Shown piece by piece: positions 16,711 to 25,720 of a stretch of 64,000 nt of DNA. The notes beneath the pieces were generated by a model. The model was not told the origin of the DNA. It ran no database searches and worked only from the letters and a program-made list of their open reading frames with translations. The position numbers and the translations under genes were made by a program. Position 1 is the first letter of the stretch. Every line of letters begins with the position of its first letter. The stretch is taken from contig JBGAHE010000009.1 in the NCBI GenBank assembly GCA_044226365.1, forward strand, positions 33,372 to 97,371, written 5' to 3'. The stretch is from JALHNI01 sp044226365 (GTDB taxonomy: Bacteria > Acidobacteriota > Terriglobia > Bryobacterales > Bryobacteraceae).

Positions 16711-17927
16711 TGCCAGAAGAACTCATTGACGGCACGCTGATCGCCTCCCCTGAAACCGGCAGTACCCGCAAGATGACCCTGAACATGGGTCCGCAGCATC
16801 CGTCAACGCACGGCGTACTGCGCATCGTGCTCGAACTCGATGGTGAGACGATTCTCACCGCCGCACCGGACATCGGCTACCTGCATACCGGCATCGAGAA
16901 AGAGTTCGAGGTCAAGCTTTACAACCAGGGCACGCCGCTCACGGACCGCGTCGATTACCTCTCGAATCTCTCGAACAACCTCTGCTACGCCCTCACGGTC
17001 GAACGCCTGCTCGGGCTCGAAATTCCCGCCCGCGCCCAGTTCACGCGGGTCATGATGGCCGAGCTCACGCGCCTCAACAGCCACTTGGTGTGGCTCGGCA
17101 CCCACGCCCTCGACATCGGCGCGATGAGCATGTTCTTCTACTGCATGCGCGAGCGCGAAGACGTGCTCCGCATCTTTGAGATGTTCAGCGGTCAGCGCAT
17201 GATGACCAGCTACATCCGCATCGGCGGCCTGGCGCTCGATCATCCCCGCGGCGGCCTGCAGGCCATCAAGAAGTTCATTGACGCCTTCCCGTCGCATGTC
17301 GACGAGTACGAAGCGCTGCTCGACGAAAACCCCATCTGGAAGAACCGCACCCAAGGCGTGGGCTACCTCTCGCTTGAGGACATGCTCGACTTGGGCGTCA
17401 CCGGCCCCATGATCCGCGCCGGCGGGCTCGCCTGGGATATCCGCAAAAGCGAACCCTACTCCAGCTACGAGAAATTCGACTTCGAGATCCCCACGCGCAC
17501 CGAAAGCGACGTCTTCGCTCGCTACAAGGTGCGTATGGATGAGATGCGGCAGTCCGCCCGCATCATTCAACAGGCCCTGGAAGGGATGCCCGAGGGCCCC
17601 TTTAAGGCGGACGCTCCGAAGGTGCTCCTGCCCGATCGCGAAAAGATGAAGACGCAGATGGAAGCGCTCATCTATCACTTTAAAATTGTCACCGAGGGCT
17701 TTGGTGTGCCGAAGGGTGATGCCGCCGTGGCGGTGGAGTCTCCGCGGGGTGAGCTCATGTATTACATCGTCAGCGACGGCGGCACGCGGCCGTACCGTGT
17801 CTTTATGCGGACGCCGAGTTTCGGCAATCTGCAAGGACTGCCGGCCATGATCGAAGGGACGCTCATTGCGGACTCGATCGCCGCGCTGGGCAGTATGGAT
17901 TTCGTGCTGGGAGACGTCGATCGATGA
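16710..17927 (+). CDS. nuoD: NADH-quinone oxidoreductase subunit D
   Basis: 405 residues from the ATG at 16710, which overlaps the nuoC stop (TAATG); a start at 16641 would lie inside nuoC. The 49-kDa subunit motifs are intact: 'MTLNMGPQHPSTHGVLR' near residue 22, 'DIGYLHTGIEKEFE' and the C-terminal 'DFVLGDVDR'. It forms the quinone-reduction site with NuoB, which is not encoded here. It overlaps nuoE by 4 nt (ATGA). Confidence 0.97.
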   Translation: MPEELIDGTLIASPETGSTRKMTLNMGPQHPSTHGVLRIVLELDGETILTAAPDIGYLHTGIEKEFEVKLYNQGTPLTDRVDYLSNLSNNLCYALTVERLLGLEIPARAQFTRVMMAELTRLNSHLVWLGTHALDIGAMSMFFYCMREREDVLRIFEMFSGQRMMTSYIRIGGLALDHPRGGLQAIKKFIDAFPSHVDEYEALLDENPIWKNRTQGVGYLSLEDMLDLGVTGPMIRAGGLAWDIRKSEPYSSYEKFDFEIPTRTESDVFARYKVRMDEMRQSARIIQQALEGMPEGPFKADAPKVLLPDREKMKTQMEALIYHFKIVTEGFGVPKGDAAVAVESPRGELMYYIVSDGGTRPYRVFMRTPSFGNLQGLPAMIEGTLIADSIAALGSMDFVLGDVDR

Positions 17928-18412
17928 GTCTGCAACTGTCGCCGGCGATGGAAGCGCGCTGGCAGAAGATTCTGGACGCCTACCCCGAGGGCCGCAAGCG
18001 GTCCGCGGTGATTCCGATGCTGATCTTCGCTCAGGATGAGACGGGCATCATCACGCGCGAGTTGATGGAAGAGATTGCGCGCCGCGCCGAAGTGCCTTAC
18101 CTCCAGGTGGAAGAGGTCGTGGGCTTCTACTCGATGCTGCGCAAGCAGCCGCTCGGCAAGTATCACGTTCAGGTCTGTACCAACATCAGCTGTATGCTCG
18201 CCGGCGGAATGGAGCTTTGGCACCATGCCTGCAAATCGCTCCACCTCGGCAACAAACAGACCACGGCCGACGGGCTGATTTCGATTGAAGAAGTGGAATG
18301 CATGGGCGCCTGTTCCTGGGCGCCGGCGGTGGAAGTGAACTACGACTTCCACCATCACGTGACGCCGGAGCGGTTCGATGAAATCATCAACGAACTGAAG
18401 GGGAAAGGCTAA
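17924..18412 (+). CDS. nuoE: NADH-quinone oxidoreductase subunit E
   Basis: 162 residues, typical of the 24-kDa subunit. The four cysteines for the N1a [2Fe-2S] cluster are seen in 'VCTNISCMLAG' and 'VECMGACSWAPAVEV'. Part of the NADH-dehydrogenase module with NuoF and NuoG. ATGA overlap with nuoD upstream; the next gene starts on the base after its stop. Confidence 0.96.
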   Translation: MSLQLSPAMEARWQKILDAYPEGRKRSAVIPMLIFAQDETGIITRELMEEIARRAEVPYLQVEEVVGFYSMLRKQPLGKYHVQVCTNISCMLAGGMELWHHACKSLHLGNKQTTADGLISIEEVECMGACSWAPAVEVNYDFHHHVTPERFDEIINELKGKG

Positions 18413-19720
18413 GTGTTCAATCAACCCAGTCCGCACGAGGTGAAGATTCTGACGCGCCGCTTCGGCGTGCCGAACTCGCACACGATCGATGCGTCGCTCG
18501 CCCATCAGGGCTACGAGGGCCTCAAAAAGGCCATCGCCATGGGTGCCGACGCGATCATCAATGAGATCAAAGCCTCGGCCCTGCGCGGCCGCGGCGGTGC
18601 TGGCTTCCCCACCGGCATGAAGTGGAGCTTCATTCCGCGCACTTCGCCCAAGCCCAAGTACATCGTCTGCAACTCCGACGAAAGCGAACCGGGCACCTGC
18701 AAGGACCGGCTGCTGATTCAGAACGATCCGCACAGCCTGCTTGAAGGCATGCTGATCGCCGGCTTCACCATGAACTCCAACCGCGGCTACATCTACGTCC
18801 GCGGCGAGTATCGCTACCTCATCTATATCCTCGAAACCGCCATTGCCGAAGCCTACCAAAAGGGCTTCCTGGGGAAGAATATCCTTGGCACGGGCTGGGA
18901 CTTTGACCTCTTCGTCCACTCCGGCGCCGGCGCCTACGAGTGCGGCGAAGAAAGCGCCCTGCTGAATTCGCTCGAAGGCAAGCGCGGCACCCCGCGCCTC
19001 AAACCCCCGTTCCCGGCGACGCACGGCCTGTATCAGTCGCCCACCTTGCTCAACAACGTCGAGAGCTTCTGCGCCGTCACGCACATCATTCGCGATGGCG
19101 CCGCCGAGTTCGCCAAGCATGGTCCGGAAAAGAGCGGCGGCACGCGGCTGATGTGCATCTCCGGCCACGTGCAGCGCCCCGGCGTCTATGAGATGCCGCT
19201 CTCCACTACGCTGCCGTTCCTGATCAACGAAGTGGGCGGCGGGTTGCGACCCGGCCGGACGCTCAAAGCCGTCCAGCCCGGCGGCTCCTCCTCGCCGATT
19301 CTGTTGCCCGAGGAATGCAATGTCGGCCTCGACTTTGACTCGCTGGCCAAGGCCGGCACTATGGCCGGCTCCGGGGGCATCGTCGTCCTCGATGACAGCG
19401 CCGACATCGTCGCCTACGCCCTCCGCATCATCCGCTTCTATCAGCACGAAAGCTGCGGCTGGTGCATCCCCTGCCGCGAAGGCACCACTTGGCTCAAGAA
19501 GATCCTCGAGCGCCTCGATCGCGGCGAAGGCTCCATGAAAGACGTCGACCTCGTCGGCGAACTGGCGAAGAACATGTTCGGCCGCACCTTCTGCGCCCTG
19601 GGTGACGCGGCCGCCTGGCCGACCGGCTCCATCGTCAAGAAGTTCCGCGGCGAGTTTGAAGCGAAGCTGGCGGCCGTGCAGGCGCGCGAAGTGTCAGCGG
19701 AACTGGTGAGCATCGGATAA
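18413..19720 (+). CDS. nuoF: NADH-quinone oxidoreductase subunit F (NADH-binding)
   Basis: 435 residues starting with GTG directly after the nuoE TAA. The NADH/FMN glycine-rich site 'ALRGRGGAGFPTGMKWSF' is present. 'GAGAYECGEESALLNSLEG' and the [4Fe-4S] N3 site 'ESCGWCIPCREGT', with a later Cys in 'GRTFCALGD', are also present. It oxidises NADH and passes electrons through FMN to the Fe-S chain. Complete and in normal operon order. Confidence 0.97.
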   Translation: MFNQPSPHEVKILTRRFGVPNSHTIDASLAHQGYEGLKKAIAMGADAIINEIKASALRGRGGAGFPTGMKWSFIPRTSPKPKYIVCNSDESEPGTCKDRLLIQNDPHSLLEGMLIAGFTMNSNRGYIYVRGEYRYLIYILETAIAEAYQKGFLGKNILGTGWDFDLFVHSGAGAYECGEESALLNSLEGKRGTPRLKPPFPATHGLYQSPTLLNNVESFCAVTHIIRDGAAEFAKHGPEKSGGTRLMCISGHVQRPGVYEMPLSTTLPFLINEVGGGLRPGRTLKAVQPGGSSSPILLPEECNVGLDFDSLAKAGTMAGSGGIVVLDDSADIVAYALRIIRFYQHESCGWCIPCREGTTWLKKILERLDRGEGSMKDVDLVGELAKNMFGRTFCALGDAAAWPTGSIVKKFRGEFEAKLAAVQAREVSAELVSIG

Positions 19721-19723
19721 GAC

Positions 19724-21823
19724 ATGGCCACGACAACCGCCCCGCCCACTGTTGTGAACGCGAAGCTGAATGGCCAGGACATTCAGACCAAGCCGGGTAC
19801 CCTGCTGATCAACCTCACGAAGGAACTGGGCGTCGAAGTGCCCGCCTTCTGCTACTACGAAGGTCTCTCACTGCAAGCGGCTTGCCGCATGTGTCTGGTG
19901 CAGGTGAACGGCTCGCCCAAACTGCTCCCCGGCTGCACGACGATCGTCACCGAAGGCATGGTCATCGAGACCGAAAGCCCGCTGGTGGTGGAAGCCCGCA
20001 AGTCGATGCTCGAGTTCCTGCTCACCAATCACCCGCTCGATTGTCCCGTGTGCGATAAGGGCGGGGAATGCGAACTGCAGGACATGGTGTTCAAGTACGG
20101 CGCCGGCGAAAGCCGCTTCGTCGACATCAAGCACCATGAGCCGGAGCGGCCGTTTTCCCCGGTGGTCTACTATGATCCGGCGCGCTGCATCCTCTGCTAT
20201 CGCTGTGTGCGTGTGTGCGACGAAGGCTACGGCGTCAGCGCGCTGGGCGTCGTCAACCGCGGCGTGCTGAGCGAGATCGCTCCCAACCTGGGCGACCAGC
20301 TCAACTGCGACGAATGCGGCGCCTGCATCGACATCTGCCCGGTCGGCGCGCTCACCTCGAACACCTATCGCTACAAAACGCGCCCCTGGGAAATGAAGCA
20401 TGTGGGCACCACCTGTGGCCACTGCGCCGACGGCTGCAAAACGACGCTCGGCGTGCGCAACGACGAAATCATGCGCGCGAACAATCGCGACGCCTCCGGC
20501 CTCAACGAAGAGTTCCTCTGCATCAAGGGCCGCTTCGGCTTCGACTTCAACCACCATCCGGAACGGCTCCAGTCGCCGATGCTGCGCATCGATGGCGAAC
20601 TCCAGCCGGTGAGTTGGTCCCGCGCCCTGGGCGCCGTGGCCAGCAAGTTCTCCGCGGTGAAAGCCGCCGGTGGACGCTTCGGCATCGTCGGCTCCAACCG
20701 CACCAGCAACGAAGAGAACTACTACCTGCAGAAGTTTGCCCGCCAAGGCCTCGGCACCAACAATCTTGACCACGCCCGCACGGGCGACGTCGTCACCCTG
20801 GTGGATGCCCTGGACGGCAAGCAGGGCCGGCTCGCCACCATGGCTGACGTCTACCAGACCAAAGCGGCGCTGGTGATCGGCAGCGATTTGGCTCAGCAGC
20901 ATCCGCTCCTCGCCTACGAATTGCGCCGCAACTGGCGGCATCATCAGGCACGCGTCTACGCCGTGACGCCCGGCCCGGTCCGCGAGGACAAGTACGCCGC
21001 CGCCACCGCGCGCGTAGCTCCGGGCGGGGAATTGGCCGCGCTTGAAGGCTGGCGCGAGCAGTTGGCCAAAGAGCCGGAACTGCTGATCATCTTCGGCGAT
21101 GCGATCAAAGGCGATGGCATTCGTAAGCTGGTCGCCTTCGGCGAATCGCTCGGCGTGCCCGTCAAATACATCGCGTTGGTCGACTACGTGAACTCGCGCG
21201 GGGCGATCGACATGGGGCTGGTCCCCGAACTGCTCCCCGGCTATGCCGCTTCAAACCAGCCCGGCCTCACGCTGCCCGAAATGCTCGCCGACGCTTCGCT
21301 CGACGTGCTCTGGGTGGTGGGCGCTAATCCGCTCGCCGGTCAAAAGCTCGCCGGTAGCCCGTTCCTGGTCGTGCAAGAGTTGTTCCTCACCGAGACCGCG
21401 GCCCAGGCCGATGTCGTCTTCCCGGCCGCTTCGGCTTACGAGAAGAAGGGCACTGTCACCAACGTCACCGGCGAGGTCCAGCGGCTCACGGCCGCCGTCA
21501 AGACAATGGGCGCCAAGTCCGATCTGGAGATCTTCGGACTCCTCGGCCAAGAAATGGGCCTGAATTTGGGGATTTGGACGCCCGATGTGGTCTTCAACGA
21601 GATTCGTCAGAACGTGCGTGGCTATAATGTAGCGATGCCCGTGCTGGCCACGGGCGGCGCGGCGCCAACCAGTCCGGTCAATGGCCGGGTAAACGTCGAA
21701 GCCAAGCCCCAGTTAGTGAAGTCGGCGGGAGATACTTTGTTCACTTCAGGCTCGATGACGAAATACTCTCAGGTGCTCAATACAGTGCCGGAACGGCCGG
21801 GACAGTTATATAAACCGGTTTAA
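19724..21823 (+). CDS. nuoG: NADH-quinone oxidoreductase subunit G
   Basis: 699 residues, starting 3 nt after nuoF. In order it shows an N-terminal [2Fe-2S] domain (CRMCLVQV), the His-containing cluster loop 'HPLDCPVCDKGGECELQD', two ferredoxin-like clusters ('CILCYRCVRVCDEG', 'CDECGACIDICPVGAL'), an extra molybdopterin-family cluster 'CGHCADGCKTTLG', and then a molybdopterin-oxidoreductase fold to the end. The fold binds no Mo in complex I. The extra cluster (N7-type) is found in only some lineages. Electrons run from NuoF toward NuoI, which is missing from this operon. Confidence 0.96.
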   Translation: MATTTAPPTVVNAKLNGQDIQTKPGTLLINLTKELGVEVPAFCYYEGLSLQAACRMCLVQVNGSPKLLPGCTTIVTEGMVIETESPLVVEARKSMLEFLLTNHPLDCPVCDKGGECELQDMVFKYGAGESRFVDIKHHEPERPFSPVVYYDPARCILCYRCVRVCDEGYGVSALGVVNRGVLSEIAPNLGDQLNCDECGACIDICPVGALTSNTYRYKTRPWEMKHVGTTCGHCADGCKTTLGVRNDEIMRANNRDASGLNEEFLCIKGRFGFDFNHHPERLQSPMLRIDGELQPVSWSRALGAVASKFSAVKAAGGRFGIVGSNRTSNEENYYLQKFARQGLGTNNLDHARTGDVVTLVDALDGKQGRLATMADVYQTKAALVIGSDLAQQHPLLAYELRRNWRHHQARVYAVTPGPVREDKYAAATARVAPGGELAALEGWREQLAKEPELLIIFGDAIKGDGIRKLVAFGESLGVPVKYIALVDYVNSRGAIDMGLVPELLPGYAASNQPGLTLPEMLADASLDVLWVVGANPLAGQKLAGSPFLVVQELFLTETAAQADVVFPAASAYEKKGTVTNVTGEVQRLTAAVKTMGAKSDLEIFGLLGQEMGLNLGIWTPDVVFNEIRQNVRGYNVAMPVLATGGAAPTSPVNGRVNVEAKPQLVKSAGDTLFTSGSMTKYSQVLNTVPERPGQLYKPV

Positions 21824-21826
21824 GGC

Positions 21827-23023
21827 ATGGACTTCTTTCTCGTTAGTCTGATCAAGATCCTGGTAGTGTTCGGCGCGTTCATGACGACGCTGGCCTACCT
21901 GCAATGGGTGGAGCGCAAGGTGCTCGCCCACATTCAATTGCGGCTGGGGCCGCAGCGCGTGGGCCCGCATGGGTTGCTGCAGCCGTTGGCCGACGTTATC
22001 AAGCTGGCTACCAAAGAAGGTGTTATTCCCGCCAACGTCAACACCTTCTTCTATATCCTCGCCCCCTTTCTCGCTGTCTTGCTGGCGCTGGTTTCGATCG
22101 CGGTGATTCCGTTTGGTCCCGAGATTGAGTTGTTCGGCATCCGTACGAACATGGAACTCACCAGCCTCAACATCAGCGTCTTGTTCATCCTCGCCATTAG
22201 CTCGGTCGGCGTCTACGGCATCGCGCTGGGCGGTTGGGCTTCGAACAATAAATACTCGCTGATGGGCGGCCTGCGCAGCTCGGCGCAGATGATCAGCTAC
22301 GAACTGCCGATGGCCATCGCCCTGGCCACTCCTTTGCTGGTCCTCAACTCCGTCGACCTTCGGCAGATCGCCGAACGTCAGGCCGGCGGCTGGTTCTGGA
22401 ATTGGACCGCCTTTGCCTACCCCCCACTCCTGTTCTTCGCCTTCATCGTCTTTCTGATTGCGGCTTTCGCCGAAACCAATCGCGTCCCCTTCGACTTGCC
22501 CGAAGCCGAAAACGAACTCGTCGCCGGCTTCCATACCGAGTATTCGAGCCTCGCCTTCGCCGGCTTCTTCATGGCCGAATACGCCAACATGGTCACCATT
22601 ACCTGCGTGGCCACGACGATCTTCCTCGGCAGTTGGCACCCGCCTTTCCCCGCGCCTTACTCCAACTTTGTGCCGACCGCCTTGTTCTGGTTCTTCGGTG
22701 CCGTCCTGCTCTTCCACGGCCTCACGCAACCCGCGCGCCGTTGGGATCGCTTCACCTTCCCGGCTTTCGGCGTCGTCTCGCTCGGCTTGGGCGCCCTCTT
22801 TTTGATCGCGGCCACGCTGCTGCCGGTCATCGGACAGATCCTCTTTCCCGTGTTCTGGTTCGCCGCGAAGGTCGGCTTCCTGCTGTTCCTCTTTATCTGG
22901 GTGCGCGGTACACTGCCTCGCTTCCGCTATGACCAACTGATGCGCTTTGCCTGGACGTTCCTGTTCCCGGTCGCCCTCGGTTGCATGTTGCTCACCGGGC
23001 TGGGAGTGGCCTTATTCGGATGA
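21827..23023 (+). CDS. nuoH: NADH-quinone oxidoreductase subunit H
   Basis: 398 residues, membrane subunit ND1. The quinone-chamber signatures are 'RKVLAHIQLRLGPQRVGPHG' near residue 28 and 'FAETNRVPFDLPEAENELVA' near 220, the latter being the conserved acidic loop. About eight hydrophobic helices are visible. It starts 3 nt after nuoG and overlaps nuoJ by 4 nt. nuoI would usually come next and is absent. Confidence 0.97.
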   Translation: MDFFLVSLIKILVVFGAFMTTLAYLQWVERKVLAHIQLRLGPQRVGPHGLLQPLADVIKLATKEGVIPANVNTFFYILAPFLAVLLALVSIAVIPFGPEIELFGIRTNMELTSLNISVLFILAISSVGVYGIALGGWASNNKYSLMGGLRSSAQMISYELPMAIALATPLLVLNSVDLRQIAERQAGGWFWNWTAFAYPPLLFFAFIVFLIAAFAETNRVPFDLPEAENELVAGFHTEYSSLAFAGFFMAEYANMVTITCVATTIFLGSWHPPFPAPYSNFVPTALFWFFGAVLLFHGLTQPARRWDRFTFPAFGVVSLGLGALFLIAATLLPVIGQILFPVFWFAAKVGFLLFLFIWVRGTLPRFRYDQLMRFAWTFLFPVALGCMLLTGLGVALFG

Positions 23024-23538
23024 TCCCCCTTCCCAATCTCGAAGTCTTCGCCTTTCTGGTCCTGGCGGCTTTCGCCGTCCTCTGCGGACTCAGTGTGATT
23101 CTCCAGAAGCACGCCGTCGCCAGCGCCCTCTCGCTGGTCGGCGTGATGGGCGCCCTCGCCGTTCTCTATCTGATGCTGGGGGCCGAGTTCCTGGCTGCCG
23201 TGCAGATGATCGTCTACGCCGGCGCCATCATGGTGCTGTTCGTCTTCGTCATCATGCTGTTGAACGCGGGTTCCGAACAGCGGGGCAAGGTGCGCTACTT
23301 CCCGTATCTGGTCGGCATCCCTTCGCTGCTCGCCTTTCTCTACGTCGTCACCTGCTTCATCCTGAATCAGTTGCCCAACACCTCGGCGGTGAAGTTCGGC
23401 GCCTTTACGCAAGGCGGCCCAGCCCCGGTCGGCCGGCTGCTCTTCACCCAATACTTACTACCGTTCGAAGTCACTTCACTGCTGGTGCTGATTGCCATCA
23501 TCGGCGCCATGGTGCTGGCGAAGAAGGAGATCGACTAG
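23020..23538 (+). CDS. nuoJ: NADH-quinone oxidoreductase subunit J
   Basis: 172 residues from the ATG at 23020 (ATGA overlap with nuoH); a start at 22981 would be inside nuoH. Five hydrophobic segments, with the conserved 'AEFLAAVQMIVYAGAIMVLF' around residue 50 containing the helix-3 pi-bulge region of ND6. Proton-pumping membrane arm. Confidence 0.95.
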   Translation: MIPLPNLEVFAFLVLAAFAVLCGLSVILQKHAVASALSLVGVMGALAVLYLMLGAEFLAAVQMIVYAGAIMVLFVFVIMLLNAGSEQRGKVRYFPYLVGIPSLLAFLYVVTCFILNQLPNTSAVKFGAFTQGGPAPVGRLLFTQYLLPFEVTSLLVLIAIIGAMVLAKKEID

Positions 23539-23539
23539 C

Positions 23540-23857
23540 ATGACGCTCCCCAATGTAGTGCCGGTCAGTTGGTACCTGGTGCTGAGCGCCATTCTGTTCT
23601 CCATGGGCGTCGCCGGCTTCCTCATCCGCCGCAACATCATCACCGTGTTCATGTGCATCGAACTGATGCTGAACGCTGTGAATCTCAGCTTTGTGGCTTT
23701 CTCTTACGAACTCAAGAAGATCGACGGTCAATTGTTCACCTTCTTTGTGATGGTGGTGGCGGCGGCGGAAGCGGCCGTCGGCCTGGCGATCATCCTCACG
23801 GTGTTCCGGCACCGCATGTCGCTCGAAATTGATGACGTTTCGGGTCTGAAGAACTAA
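23540..23857 (+). CDS. nuoK: NADH-quinone oxidoreductase subunit K
   Basis: 105 residues, starting at the ATG one base after the nuoJ stop. Three helices with the conserved glutamates of ND4L in 'FMCIELMLNAVNLSFVAFS' and 'AAAEAAVGLAIILTVFR', part of the proton pathway. Length and order match the family. Confidence 0.96.
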   Translation: MTLPNVVPVSWYLVLSAILFSMGVAGFLIRRNIITVFMCIELMLNAVNLSFVAFSYELKKIDGQLFTFFVMVVAAAEAAVGLAIILTVFRHRMSLEIDDVSGLKN

Positions 23858-23860
23858 ACG

Positions 23861-25720
23861 ATGACTGAAACTCAAAGCCTTTGGCTGATCCCGATCCTGC
23901 CGCTGATCGGCGCCGCCCTCAACGGGTTGCTGGGGCGCCGCCTGCCGAAAGCGGCCGTAAGTGCGATCGCCATCCTCACTGTCCTGGGTTCCTTCGCCTG
24001 GGTGATGAAGACCATCACCAATCTTGGCGACCTCAGCACGCCTTACTCGGAGCACTATTACACCTGGATCCAGAGCGGCGTGCTCGACATCGGCGTCGAC
24101 TTCATGGTGGACCGCCTCACGCGTGTCATGCTCCTCATCGTCACCGGTGTCGGCCTGCTCATTCACATCTACGCCACCGGCTACATGGACCATGAAGAGG
24201 GCTTCGCGCGCTTCTTCAGTTATCTCAATCTCTTCATGTTCTTCATGCTGACCCTGGTGTTGGCGAAGAACTTCCTGCTTGTCTTTGTCGGTTGGGAAGG
24301 CGTGGGTCTCGCGAGCTACTTACTCATCGGCTTCTACCTGAAAGAGAAGTTCGCCGGTGACGCCGGCAAGAAGGCCTTCATCGTCAACCGCATCGGCGAC
24401 TTCGGCTTCGCCCTCGCCATGTTCCTCATGGTGAACACCTTCGGCTCACTGGACTTTGCCAAGGTCTTTGACGCGGCCGCCAAACTGCCGGTCGAAGCTC
24501 ACGCCGGCATTCTCACCGCCATCGCGCTCCTGCTCTTCGTCGGCGCCTGCGGCAAATCCGCTCAGGTTCCGCTCTATGTCTGGCTGCCGGACGCCATGGC
24601 CGGCCCCACTCCTGTTTCCGCCCTCATCCACGCCGCCACCATGGTCACCGCCGGCGTGTACATGGTGGCCCGCGCCAGCGTCATCTTTGATCGTGCTCCG
24701 ATCGCGCTCGACGTCGTCAGCTACATCGGTTTGATCACGGCTGTCGTCGCCGCCACCATCGGCGTCACCCAATACGACATCAAGAAGGTCTTCGCTTACT
24801 CCACGGTTTCGCAGCTCGGCTACATGTTCATGGCTTGTGGAGCGAAGGCTTACAGCTCCGGTATCTTCCATGTCGCCACGCACGCCTTCTTCAAGGCGCT
24901 CCTGTTCCTCGGCGCCGGCAGCGTGATTCACGCGCTCCACGGCGAACAGGACATGCGGCAGATGGGCGGCTTACGCTCCAAGATTCCTCAGACTTTCTGG
25001 ACCCTCTGCTTTGCCTGGCTTGCGATCTCCGGCGTACCGGGCTTCTCGGGCGCGCTCAGTAAGGACGAAATTCTAATCGCCGTTCACGGCAAGTCCGAAT
25101 GGATGTTCTGGGTGGGCGTCGTCACGGCTGGCATCACCGCCTTCTACGTCTCGCGCGCCATGTTCATGACGTTCTTCGGCGAGTATCGCGGCAAGGCGCA
25201 TCCGCACGAGTCGCCCTTCGTGATGACCGGTCCGCTGTGGATGCTCGCCCTCTTGAGCGCCGGCGGCGGTTATCTCGTCCGCGACATGGTCCACTCCATC
25301 GGACCCGAGATGGAACACGCGGGCGACCATGGCTCGCTTGAGTTCGTTATTGTCGCGGCCGGCTTGATCGGCATCGCGTTGGCCGCATTCTTCTACCTGA
25401 TGAATCGCGGACTCTCCCAGTCCGTCGCGAAGGCGCTCGGCCCGGTCTATCGCTTGGTCTACGACAAATACCGCGTGGACGAGCTTTACGATGCGGCGTT
25501 GGTCCGGCCGATCCAGACCGGATCGACCTGGGTGCTCTGGAAGGGCTTCGATAACTTGCTCATTGATGGTGTGGTGAACGGTGTTGGCCGCACGGCCGCG
25601 GCGATCGGCGGCATTCTGCGCTTGGCGCAGGGCGGCCAGATCGCCTCCTACGCCACCTGGATCATCCTCGGCGCGGCCGCCGCGCTGATTGGCTTCCAGC
25701 TGTCTGGAGGTGGCCGGTGA
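23861..25720 (+). CDS. nuoL: NADH-quinone oxidoreductase subunit L
   Basis: 619 residues, antiporter-like subunit ND5. Visible are 'MVDRLTRVMLLIVTGVGLLI', 'NFLLVFVGWEGVGLASYLLIGF' with the key TM5 Glu, and 'PLYVWLPDAMAGPTPVSALI' followed by 'HAATMVTAGVYMVARAS' with the conserved Lys/His positions around TM7-8. The C-terminus is long enough for the lateral helix. It overlaps nuoM by 4 nt. Confidence 0.97.
   Translation: MTETQSLWLIPILPLIGAALNGLLGRRLPKAAVSAIAILTVLGSFAWVMKTITNLGDLSTPYSEHYYTWIQSGVLDIGVDFMVDRLTRVMLLIVTGVGLLIHIYATGYMDHEEGFARFFSYLNLFMFFMLTLVLAKNFLLVFVGWEGVGLASYLLIGFYLKEKFAGDAGKKAFIVNRIGDFGFALAMFLMVNTFGSLDFAKVFDAAAKLPVEAHAGILTAIALLLFVGACGKSAQVPLYVWLPDAMAGPTPVSALIHAATMVTAGVYMVARASVIFDRAPIALDVVSYIGLITAVVAATIGVTQYDIKKVFAYSTVSQLGYMFMACGAKAYSSGIFHVATHAFFKALLFLGAGSVIHALHGEQDMRQMGGLRSKIPQTFWTLCFAWLAISGVPGFSGALSKDEILIAVHGKSEWMFWVGVVTAGITAFYVSRAMFMTFFGEYRGKAHPHESPFVMTGPLWMLALLSAGGGYLVRDMVHSIGPEMEHAGDHGSLEFVIVAAGLIGIALAAFFYLMNRGLSQSVAKALGPVYRLVYDKYRVDELYDAALVRPIQTGSTWVLWKGFDNLLIDGVVNGVGRTAAAIGGILRLAQGGQIASYATWIILGAAAALIGFQLSGGGR

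Noticed and set aside
17762..19447. Minus-strand 561-codon frame
   Set aside because: Antisense of nuoE and nuoF.
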